64,000 bases of DNA from Holophagales bacterium (lineage in GTDB: Bacteria; Acidobacteriota; Thermoanaerobaculia; UBA5066), in assembly GCA_016716705.1 (NCBI GenBank), contig JADJVF010000011.1, positions 62,001-126,000 of the forward strand, in the 5' to 3' direction. The notes beneath the pieces were generated by a model that was given only the letters and a program-made list of their open reading frames with translations, did no database searches and was not told the origin of the DNA. The stretch's first letter is position 1; each line of letters begins with the position of its first letter. Below are positions 9,721-16,491 of the stretch, one piece after another. The position numbers and the translations under genes were made by a program.

Positions 9721-11808
9721 GTGACCACCGCGCGCCGGGCGGCGACACCCCGCGGCCCCTTCGACCGCTTCCCGGCCCGGTTTGGTTGGATTTTCGCCGG
9801 GGCGCTCCTGGCGCTGCTCGCCGCGTGGATCCAGTCGGTTCTCCCCCTGACGGCGATCGGCGGCGCCAGCGCGGACGACGCCCTTTACGTGAGGCTCGCC
9901 GAATCCGCCGCGCGGGGAGAGTGGCTCGGCCCCTACGACGAGTCGACGCTCAGCAAGGGGCCGTTCTTCCCCCTCTTCGTGGCGGCGGCCTTCCGCGCCG
10001 GGGCTCCGCTCTTCGACGCCGAGCGGGCGCTCTACGTAGCGGCCTGCGCGCTCTTCGTCCTGGCCGTCGCTCCGGTCGTGCGCACGGAGTGGGGGCGACT
10101 CCTCCTCTTCTCGCTCCTCGTGTTGAACCCCGTCGTCGTGACGCGCGCGGTGCGGGAGGGGCTCTACCCCGCGTTGACCCTCCTCGTCCTCGCGGGAGGC
10201 GTCGGCGTCCTCTGCTGGCTCCCCACGTCGTACCGGCGGGCGGCGGCCTGGGCGGGCCTCTGCGGCGTTTCGCTCGGAGCGCTCTGGCTGACCCGCGAGG
10301 AGGGGATCTGGATCGTCCCGGCGGTGGCGCTGCTCCTCGGGGCTGCCGTCCTCCGCGCGGCGACGGACTCCGCGGCGAGGCATCGCCTGCTGCGCGCCAC
10401 GGTCCTCGCGCTCCTGCCGCTCCCGATCGCGGCGGTCTGCGTCCAGGCGGTGGCACTCCGGAACCGGGCGGCTTACGGCGTCCCGACGGCGTGCGAGTCG
10501 ACGGACCGCCCGTTTACCTCAGCATACGGGGCGCTCGCGCGGATCGTCCCGTCCGACAGGAAGGCGAAGGTCCCGGTTCCCGCGGATGTCCGGCGAAAGG
10601 CGTACGGGCAGAGCGAGGCCTTCCGGCATCTCGAGCCCTTCCTGGAGGGAGCGGTCGGGGCCGGCTGGTCGGCGATCAGCGCCGCGAACCTGCCGGAGAC
10701 GGCAGGCGAGATCGCGGGCGGCTGGTTCCAGTTCGCGATTCGCGAGGCCGCCGCGAAGGCCGGCTTCTATCGGGACGCGACGACGGCCGCCTCCTTCTGG
10801 CGGCGCGTCGCCTCCGAGCTGAACGGAGCGTGCGCGGCGGGGAGACTCGATTGCCTTCCGGAGAGGCACACGCTGACGCCCGTGGGGGCGCTCGCGCTGG
10901 CGCCGACGCTGCTCCGCGGCGTGCCGGAGAACTTCGCCCTCCTCTGTTCCTCGATCGACGCGAGCTCTTCCCGGAACCTCGGGTCGAGCAGCGGCCCTCC
11001 GGGCGCTCGCCTCCTCTTCGCGCGGGTCACGCGCGAGCCCCTCGCGCCGGGGGCCGAAGACCGCCGCTGGGTGACGATCCGCGGCTGGGCGTATCGCTCC
11101 GGCGCGCCTCCGCTGGAGTGGAGGGCTCGAGCGCCGGATGGGACCCCGCTTCCGGTGGCCCAGAGCTGGTCGCCGAGCGGCGACCTCGTCGAGTGGTTCT
11201 CCGACCCTTCCGCGAGCCGGGCGCGCTTCCGCCTCGAGGCGTCTTGCCCCGGACCGTGCGCCGTCGAGCTGACGGAGGCGGGGTCCGTCCTCCTGCGCTT
11301 CGAGCCTTCGGCGCCGGACGAGAGGAGCGGACCGATGCCCGCCGACCTGAAGCTCTGGCTCGACACGGTGAAGGTCCGGCCGCCCGAACGTGCGGGCGAC
11401 CGCTGGGGATTGGACGACCTGCGGCGCGGAGCCCTCGACCGGCTCGCGTCGGCCTATGCCCGGGGCCTGGGTCTGCTCCTACCGGCCGCGGTCGTCCTCT
11501 TCGGCGCGACGGCGGCGTGGGCACTCATCCGCCGACGGGCGCCGGTGCCGGTTCTCGTCGGGGCCGCGCTGCTGGGAGCCGTCGTTTCCCGGATCGTCCT
11601 TCTCGACCTCGTCGACCGGACCTCGTTCCCGGCGCTCCACCCGCTCTACTTCGCGCCGGCCTACCCGCTCCTCTACGCCTTCGTCGTCCTCGCCTTCGTC
11701 TCCGCGGCCGGGGCGCTGGGGCGCGTCCCGGCCGCGGAGCGGCTTTCGGCCTACCTCTGGACGAAGGCCACGACCTTCGGCTTCACGAGGCGTTCGAAGT
11801 CCGAGTAG
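9721..11808 (+). CDS. Large membrane protein, GT-C glycosyltransferase-like
   Basis: A protein of about 695 residues that I cannot assign to a named family. The N-terminal 230 residues are multi-pass membrane and contain an acidic ADDALYVRLAES motif after the first helix, followed by LSKGPFFPLFVAA. This resembles the first periplasmic loop of GT-C enzymes such as ArnT/PMT, where an Asp pair is catalytic. Residues about 240-570 form a large hydrophilic, probably periplasmic region, and three or four more membrane segments close the protein. The GTG at 9721 sits 7 nt after TACGCT, matching the short-leader pattern here; an alternative GTG exists at 9700. The 3' end overlaps the convergent ybaK gene by 58 nt. 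A decayed duplicate lies just upstream. Confidence 0.7.
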   Translation: MTTARRAATPRGPFDRFPARFGWIFAGALLALLAAWIQSVLPLTAIGGASADDALYVRLAESAARGEWLGPYDESTLSKGPFFPLFVAAAFRAGAPLFDAERALYVAACALFVLAVAPVVRTEWGRLLLFSLLVLNPVVVTRAVREGLYPALTLLVLAGGVGVLCWLPTSYRRAAAWAGLCGVSLGALWLTREEGIWIVPAVALLLGAAVLRAATDSAARHRLLRATVLALLPLPIAAVCVQAVALRNRAAYGVPTACESTDRPFTSAYGALARIVPSDRKAKVPVPADVRRKAYGQSEAFRHLEPFLEGAVGAGWSAISAANLPETAGEIAGGWFQFAIREAAAKAGFYRDATTAASFWRRVASELNGACAAGRLDCLPERHTLTPVGALALAPTLLRGVPENFALLCSSIDASSSRNLGSSSGPPGARLLFARVTREPLAPGAEDRRWVTIRGWAYRSGAPPLEWRARAPDGTPLPVAQSWSPSGDLVEWFSDPSASRARFRLEASCPGPCAVELTEAGSVLLRFEPSAPDERSGPMPADLKLWLDTVKVRPPERAGDRWGLDDLRRGALDRLASAYARGLGLLLPAAVVLFGATAAWALIRRRAPVPVLVGAALLGAVVSRIVLLDLVDRTSFPALHPLYFAPAYPLLYAFVVLAFVSAAGALGRVPAAERLSAYLWTKATTFGFTRRSKSE

Positions 11809-12215
11809 TGGAGCTTCATCAGCTCGGTGTGGGAGCCGGCGTTGAACGCGATCTCGGCGTCCTCGGACAGCCTCGGCGCGACGTAGACGTCCATGCCGTA
11901 GAGGTTGCCGAACGGGGGCATCGCTCCGGCCTCGCAGTCGGGGAAGAGCTCGCGGAACTCGGCCTCGCTCGACAGGACGACGACCCCTCCACCGGTGACG
12001 TCGCGCAGGACCTGGAAGTCGACGCGCTGCGAGGCCGGCAGGACGACCATCACCGGCTTGCCGTCGACCTTCACCATGACGGTCTTGGCGAGCTCCTTTC
12101 CTTTGACGTGCGCGGAGGCGGCGATCTCCTGCGCCGTGTAGGCCGGCGAGTGGACGATCGATACCCAGCGGACGCCGTTCTGGTCGAGGAATTCCTTCAG
12201 CTTCCGGACGGGCAT
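11751..12215 (-). CDS. ybaK: YbaK/EbsC-family aminoacyl-tRNA deacylase
   Basis: A 154-residue YbaK-type protein. The family hydrolyses mischarged aminoacyl-tRNAs (for example Cys-tRNA-Pro) in trans. The conserved Lys of the substrate pocket is seen in HVKGKELAKTVMVK, followed by the hydrophobic core strand PVMVVLPASQ and the GAMPPFGNLYG loop characteristic of the fold. The length is normal for the family. The ATG at 12215 has AAAGGAGGG seven bases upstream; the longer frame to 12245 has no such support. The tRNA specificity cannot be told from sequence, so the symbol is for the family. Confidence 0.85.
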   Translation of the reverse strand: MPVRKLKEFLDQNGVRWVSIVHSPAYTAQEIAASAHVKGKELAKTVMVKVDGKPVMVVLPASQRVDFQVLRDVTGGGVVVLSSEAEFRELFPDCEAGAMPPFGNLYGMDVYVAPRLSEDAEIAFNAGSHTELMKLHYSDFERLVKPKVVAFVQR

Positions 12216-12464
12216 GGGGCCCTCCTTTCCGGCCGAACGGGGCACGCCCCGGCCGGCCCGTACGCGGGCGCTCGGGTCGTCTCGGTGTGGTGCGGCGCGC
12301 TCATGCCGTCACCTCCGAACCGGTTGGGTGGTTCGGTAGAATTCTATTCCCGCAACGCAGCCGACGCGCGCTGCGAAGCAGCGTAGCGAGGCCGCGTCGC
12401 GGGTCGCCGAAGGATCCACCTGGAAGAGGACCGCACCGGGACCGACGCTGGTCCGGTGTCCGGT
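12216..12464. promoter_or_regulatory. Intergenic region with palindromic -10-like element and hairpin
   Basis: This 249-nt gap separates two minus-strand genes. It contains TAGAATTCTA at 12337-12346, a perfect palindrome that reads as a TAGAAT -10 hexamer on both strands. On the minus strand it could drive ybaK with a leader of about 115 nt. A hairpin with 6-bp stem CGCTGC/GCAGCG (12369-12383) lies beside it and could end transcription from the upstream cyclic-nucleotide-domain gene. No convincing ORF is present. Confidence 0.4.
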
Positions 12465-13703
12465 TCAGTCTCCCCTGGACAGCGTCTCCGCATTCCTCCC
12501 GAACCGTTCGAGCTGGATCTCCTCGAGGACGGCGGCGAGCTCGGGGCGCTGGGCCAGGAGGGCGAGGAGGTCGGGACCGGAGAGCCAGAGGAGCTCCGTG
12601 TCGGTGACGGCGGCGACGCTCGCGGTCCGGGGGCGCGATCGCACCGTGGCGAGATCACCGAAGAACTCGTGAGGCGTCAGAAGTGCGAGTGCGACGTCGC
12701 GTGGTCCCCGTCTCACCGTCACCCGGACGGCCCCGCGCCGGACGAGGTAGATACCGGCGTCGCTCGCCCCTTCCCGGATCACGACCTCCCCCGGTTTCGC
12801 GGCGACGGGTTTCAGCCGCCGGGCGAGAGCGTCGCGATCGGGGCGTGGCAGGTGGCCGAAGAGGCGGGAACGCGCGAGGACGCCGTCGAGGACCCTCTCG
12901 GCGAAGAGCCGCGAGAGGGCATCGGCCACGTGACGGTGCTTCTTCACGAGCGGGGTGAGCGCGTTCCGGTCGAGCTCGAGGAGGTCGACGCGTGTCCGCG
13001 CCTGGACGGTGGCCGTGCGCGGGACGCCGCTGAGGAAGGAGATCTCGCCGGCGACGTCGCCCGGGCCGAGGATCCCGAGGAGGACCGTCGCGCCGCCGTC
13101 GCCCTTCGCCGAGACGACGAGCTCCCCGGCCGCGACGAAGGAGAGGGAGCTCCCCTCGTCGCCCTCCGCGAAGAGCCTCTCCCCGGCCGCGAGCGTCCGG
13201 AGGTGGATCTTCTCGAGGACGAGCTCGAAGAGAAACGGCGGGATGTCCTTGAGGAGCGGGATCTCCTTCCGCAGGGCGTGGACCTTTTCCGACTTCCTTC
13301 GCCGTTCGGCCATCTCGGCGGGCGGCGGGGCCGCGGGCCCGTCGACGGCTGGCGCTTCCGACTCCGCCTTCGCTTTCGCGGTCGCTTTTGCGGTCGCCTC
13401 GAGGATCTTCTTCAGCTCGATCTGCGAGAGGAAGCTGGACGTGACCTCGGCCTTCGGATCGAGCTCCTCGACCTTCTTGTAGACGGCGATCGCTTCGACG
13501 AGCTTCCCGGACTTCTGGAGCCGCGGTCCGGCCCGATTGAGGACCTGGACAGCCTCCCGGGAATCGCCGCCCGACGCGAGGGCGTCGGCGAGACGGAGGA
13601 CCGCGGCCGTGTCGCCCGGATCGTCGCGCAGCCGGCGCCGGCACTCCTCGACGGTTTCCTTCAGGCGGGCTTCACCGCTCGTCCGGCCTTCGAACAGGGT
13701 CAC
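12465..13703 (-). CDS. Tandem cyclic-nucleotide-binding domain protein
   Basis: A 412-residue soluble protein. Residues 1-90 look like TPR repeats (ALASGGDSREAVQVLNRAG, LVEAIAVYKKVEELDPKAE). An Ala/Lys-rich linker follows, then two cNMP-binding domains: about 170-285 (FAEGDEGSSLSFVAAGEL, GDVAGEISFLSGVPRTATV) and about 290-405 (VIREGASDAGIYLVRRGAV, PHEFFGDLATVRSRPRTASV). The phosphate-binding cassettes keep the Gly-Glu and Arg-Thr-Ala elements in the first copy; the second has GD in place of GE. There is no HTH or enzyme domain, so it is a sensor or adaptor, not a Crp-like transcription factor. The GTG at 13703 lies 6 nt after TACGAT (13710-13715). The open frame continues upstream on the minus strand without homology. 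Confidence 0.8.
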   Translation of the reverse strand: MTLFEGRTSGEARLKETVEECRRRLRDDPGDTAAVLRLADALASGGDSREAVQVLNRAGPRLQKSGKLVEAIAVYKKVEELDPKAEVTSSFLSQIELKKILEATAKATAKAKAESEAPAVDGPAAPPPAEMAERRRKSEKVHALRKEIPLLKDIPPFLFELVLEKIHLRTLAAGERLFAEGDEGSSLSFVAAGELVVSAKGDGGATVLLGILGPGDVAGEISFLSGVPRTATVQARTRVDLLELDRNALTPLVKKHRHVADALSRLFAERVLDGVLARSRLFGHLPRPDRDALARRLKPVAAKPGEVVIREGASDAGIYLVRRGAVRVTVRRGPRDVALALLTPHEFFGDLATVRSRPRTASVAAVTDTELLWLSGPDLLALLAQRPELAAVLEEIQLERFGRNAETLSRGD

Positions 13704-13825
13704 GGACTCATCGTACGACGGGAGCGGCCTCGCGGCAGACCGCCATCCGGCTCGGGCATTGCTGCATTGCAGTAAGATCGGGAGAGGACAGGGTGGCCCA
13801 TCCCGGGGCCCCCGAGGAGGCCGAA
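13704..13825. promoter_or_regulatory. Divergent promoter region
   Basis: Between two divergent genes. On the minus strand TACGAT (13710-13715) lies 6 nt from the GTG of the cyclic-nucleotide-domain gene. On the plus strand TAAGAT (13773-13778) lies 47 nt from the small Cys-rich protein, overlapping the end of a near-palindrome CTGCATTGCAG (13763-13773) that could be an operator. Confidence 0.4.
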
Positions 13826-14014
13826 ATGAAAGCCGAGCCCCGCTCCTCCAGCCGAGAAGCCGTGATCCTGGTGGAGGAACCGGCGACCGCCTGCACCAAC
13901 TGCCCGGTCTGTGGAAGCGAGGAGTGCCTGATGCTCGAGGAGCTCGGGACCTACTGCTCGACGATGACGGCCACGAGTCTGGCGAACCGGGAGGCGGACC
14001 GGACGCGGCACTGA
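13826..14014 (+). CDS. Small cysteine-rich protein of unknown function
   Basis: A 62-residue protein not assigned to any family I recognise. It has five or more Cys residues: CTNCPVC, then EEC, then a single C (GTYCS) about 14 residues later. The CxxC-x2-C spacing suggests a zinc or Fe-S site, or a disulfide-bonded knot. The C-terminus is polar. The ATG at 13826 was chosen because GAGGAGG lies 6-12 nt upstream; an upstream in-frame GTG at 13793 lacks this. The gene stands alone between the cyclic-nucleotide-domain gene and the diguanylate cyclase, so a signalling link is possible but unproven. Confidence 0.6.
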   Translation: MKAEPRSSSREAVILVEEPATACTNCPVCGSEECLMLEELGTYCSTMTATSLANREADRTRH

Positions 14015-14063
14015 GGAGCGCCGGGAGGGACGGGAGCCGCCGGACGCGCCTATCATCGCCCCG

Positions 14064-15296
14064 TTGCTCTCCGCAATCGTCCTCCTGTCGGCAGCCCCCG
14101 GGCGGGGCCCGGCCTTCGAGAGCGTTCGCGCGCCGGCTCCCGGGGTGACGGAGCTCCTGCCGGCTCTCGTGATCCCGGCCGCTTCCGCCGTGGCGATCGC
14201 CACGCTGGGTCTCGTCGCCCTCCTCTTCTTCGGCCGCGACCGGAGCCGGCGTGACCTTCTCCTCTACGCCCTCCTCGCGGCGGGCCTCACGACGTATCTC
14301 GCCGCAGGTCTGCCTCTGTGGTCGAACGACCCCGGGAGACTTCGTGCCGCGCTCGCCCTCCTTCTCCCGGCTCTCGCCTATCTCCTGCTCCTGCGTTTCC
14401 TCGAGCTGCCGCATACCCGCGTCCGGCTCGCTCTCCTCGCCCTCCCGGCCGCGGGCCTCGTTCTCGTGATCGCGGTCCCGTCGGCGGGGCGGGTGTCGGG
14501 ATGGCTGGAAGCCGCCTCTCTGATCGTCTTCGGGGGGGCAGCCCTCCTCGATCTCGCGAGACTCCACCGGCCCGACGGCGCCCTGCTCTTCGCGGCGACG
14601 GCGGCCCTCCTCCTCGCCGCGCTCTTCGACGCCGCCGCCTCGCGGGACGTCCTCCTTCCCGGCCTCTCCCCGCCGCCCCTCGTCGGCCCCGCGTTCCTCC
14701 TCTTCACGGCGCTTCTCCTCGTGGCCGTGGCGGACCAGGGGCGGATGATTCTCGAGCGGGCGACGACCGACTCCCTGACCGGGCTCCCGAACCGGGCGAC
14801 GTTCCTCGATCGGGCCCGGCGGGAGCTGGCCCGCGCGGAGCGCAGCGGCAGCTCCCTCGCCCTCGCGATGCTCGACATCGACCGCTTCAAGCGGTTCAAC
14901 GACCGCTACGGCCACCAGGCCGGCGACCGGGTCCTGGCCCAGGCCGGCCGGGCCGTCGCCGGGGCCGTACGCGGCATCGACATCGCCGGGCGTTACGGAG
15001 GCGAGGAGCTCGTCCTCGTCCTCGTCGACGTGGAGGCGGACGCGGCCGTGGCCGCGGTCGAGCGGGTCCGGGCCGCCATCGCCGAGGTTCGTCTCCCGAA
15101 CGTCCAGGAGGCCGTCACGGCGTCGGCGGGAGTGGCGCTGCATCACGGCGCATTCGACAGCGCGGACGTCGCCGGGCTGATCCGGAGGGCGGACCAGGCG
15201 CTCTACCAGAGCAAGGAGGAGGGCCGCGACCGGACGACACTCGAATCGCGAGGGCCTGATCACCCGACGTCGCCCGCAGAAGTCCGCTACCGCTGA
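14064..15296 (+). CDS. Membrane diguanylate cyclase (GGDEF domain)
   Basis: A 410-residue protein. The first 230 residues contain about seven to eight hydrophobic segments, a membrane sensor module of no named family that I can recognise. The C-terminal GGDEF domain starts at TDSLTGLPNRATF and keeps DIDRFKRFNDRYGH and the active-site motif written GGEEL, an accepted GGEEF variant. An RGID sequence five residues before it matches the inhibitory I-site RxxD, so product feedback is likely. It should make cyclic di-GMP from two GTP. The start is a TTG at 14064 with TATCAT ending 7 nt before it, which fits the short-leader pattern; other starts are possible. Confidence 0.83.
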   Translation: MLSAIVLLSAAPGRGPAFESVRAPAPGVTELLPALVIPAASAVAIATLGLVALLFFGRDRSRRDLLLYALLAAGLTTYLAAGLPLWSNDPGRLRAALALLLPALAYLLLLRFLELPHTRVRLALLALPAAGLVLVIAVPSAGRVSGWLEAASLIVFGGAALLDLARLHRPDGALLFAATAALLLAALFDAAASRDVLLPGLSPPPLVGPAFLLFTALLLVAVADQGRMILERATTDSLTGLPNRATFLDRARRELARAERSGSSLALAMLDIDRFKRFNDRYGHQAGDRVLAQAGRAVAGAVRGIDIAGRYGGEELVLVLVDVEADAAVAAVERVRAAIAEVRLPNVQEAVTASAGVALHHGAFDSADVAGLIRRADQALYQSKEEGRDRTTLESRGPDHPTSPAEVRYR

Positions 15297-15414
15297 AGCG
15301 GCTCCCGGGCGCTGGGCCGGTGGCCTCGCTGATCACGACTCGACGGACGGGAACCCCGCCAGGCGTACGGAGCGTTGCCTGCCCTCCGGACTCCGCTGGT
15401 AAGATGCGATTTCG

Positions 15415-15897
15415 ATGTCCGCCGACACCGGAATTCGCGATGTGGTGACGGGGCTCTACGTCCGCGAGTATTTCGACGACGTCATCGCGCGCGAGCTGGA
15501 GCGGTCGCGCCGCCACGAGATCCCGCTCTCGGTCGTGTCGGTCGTGATCCGCGACTTCGAGTCCCTCGAGGCGGCAGGCGAGGAGGCCACCGTCTCCGTC
15601 CTCGTGGAGATTGCACGGGAGCTGGGACGGAACGTTCGCGAGACGGACCACCTCTTCCGGTGGGAGGCCGACGAGTTCCTCCTCCTCCTGTTCGGGGCCG
15701 ACGGGGCCGCCTGCGAACAGAAGGTGCAGCAGCTCGACCAGCTCTTCAGGCCCTGGCGGGACGGCGACGGGCCGGTGCCGGTCGGAGTCCGGATCCGGGT
15801 CGGCGGCGCCACCCACGAGAGCGACATCGTCTTCGCGTCGGTCCTGCAGGCCGCCCGCGCGATGGCCCGGCCGGGCGTCGCCGCGGTGCCGGGCTGA
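15415..15897 (+). CDS. Stand-alone degenerate GGDEF-like protein
   Basis: A 160-residue protein with the outline of a GGDEF domain but no active site. The N-terminus IRDVVTGLYVREYFDDVI corresponds to the DxLTGLxNRRxF start of the family, and RETDHLFRWEADEFLLLL corresponds to the strand carrying GGDEF; here the motif is WEADEF. The metal-binding DxD region is also altered (VIRDFESLE). It cannot be a normal cyclase. It may bind c-di-GMP or GTP, or act as a partner of the cyclase encoded just upstream. The ATG at 15415 lies 9 nt after TAAGAT (15400-15405). Confidence 0.68.
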   Translation: MSADTGIRDVVTGLYVREYFDDVIARELERSRRHEIPLSVVSVVIRDFESLEAAGEEATVSVLVEIARELGRNVRETDHLFRWEADEFLLLLFGADGAACEQKVQQLDQLFRPWRDGDGPVPVGVRIRVGGATHESDIVFASVLQAARAMARPGVAAVPG

Positions 15898-15904
15898 ACG
15901 ATCC

Positions 15905-15931
15905 TAGAGTAGAAAATCAAGACCTGACCCC
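15905..15931 (+). repeat. Copy 1 of a 27-bp REP-like sequence
   Basis: The core GAAAATCAAGACCTGACCCC (15912-15931) is found again, perfectly, in the opposite orientation at 41171-41190. With the preceding TAGAGTA the match extends to 27 bp with two differences. It sits between two convergent genes and supplies the last codons and stop of the Maf gene on the minus strand. It may be a target remnant of a RAYT-type transposase. Confidence 0.7.
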
Positions 15932-16480
15932 AAGGCTCCGGACGAGGCGGAGGGGGAGGCCGATGACGTTGGAGGGGGTCCCGGAGATCCGCTCCACGAA
16001 GAGCCCGCCGAGGCCCTGCAGGGCGTAGGCGCCCGCCTTGTCGGCCGGCTCGCCGGAGGCGACGTAGGCGTCGACCTCGTCGTCGGTCATCGAGGCGAAG
16101 ACGACCTCGGTCGTCTCGCGCCCCGACACGAGAACCCCGTCTCGAGCGAGGGCGACCCCCGTGACGACGTCGTGCGCGCGGCCGCGGAGAGCGCGGAGCA
16201 TCCGCCGGGCGTCCTCGTCGTCGCGAGGCTTCCCGAGCGCCATGCCGTCGAGGACGACGATCGTGTCCGCGGCGAGGACGACGGTCCCCGCCGGTGCCGA
16301 GGACGCCACGGCCGAGGCCTTGGCGCGGGCGAGCCGCTCCGCGGCATCGTGGGCGTCCTCGCCCGGGAGCAGCGACTCGTCCACGTCGGCCGGCCGGACC
16401 TCGGGCTCGAGCCCGAGGGCGCGGAGGAGGTCGAGGCGGCGGGGTGAGGACGAGGCGAGGAGGAGACGCGGTCGGCTCAC
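15917..16480 (-). CDS. maf: Maf-family nucleoside triphosphate pyrophosphatase
   Basis: A 187-residue Maf/YhdE-like protein. It starts with the family signature LLLASSSPRRLDLLRALGL, continues with ARAKASAVA and AADTIVVLDG (catalytic Asp) and LGKPRDDEDARRML, and ends with GKAGAYALQG-type sequence (KAGAYALQGLGG) and SNVIGLPL. The family hydrolyses dTTP/UTP or modified nucleotides to monophosphates and is linked to septum control. The GTG at 16480 is chosen because homology starts there; TAGACT lies 8 nt upstream. The final residues GVRS and the stop fall inside a REP-like repeat, so the original C-terminus may have been altered. Confidence 0.9.
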   Translation of the reverse strand: MSRPRLLLASSSPRRLDLLRALGLEPEVRPADVDESLLPGEDAHDAAERLARAKASAVASSAPAGTVVLAADTIVVLDGMALGKPRDDEDARRMLRALRGRAHDVVTGVALARDGVLVSGRETTEVVFASMTDDEVDAYVASGEPADKAGAYALQGLGGLFVERISGTPSNVIGLPLRLVRSLGVRS

Positions 16481-16491
16481 GGCGGCTGAGT

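Noticed and set aside
12287..12607. A 106-codon plus frame across the ybaK upstream gap
   Set aside because: No motif and Arg-rich composition typical of antisense frames.
12465..13703. Reading the tandem cyclic-nucleotide-domain protein as a Crp-type regulator
   Set aside because: It has no helix-turn-helix after the binding domains.
12465..15263. A 932-codon frame on the minus strand reaching into the cyclase gene
   Set aside because: Homology ends near 13703, where GTG and TACGAT mark the start. The remainder is antisense to the GGDEF gene.
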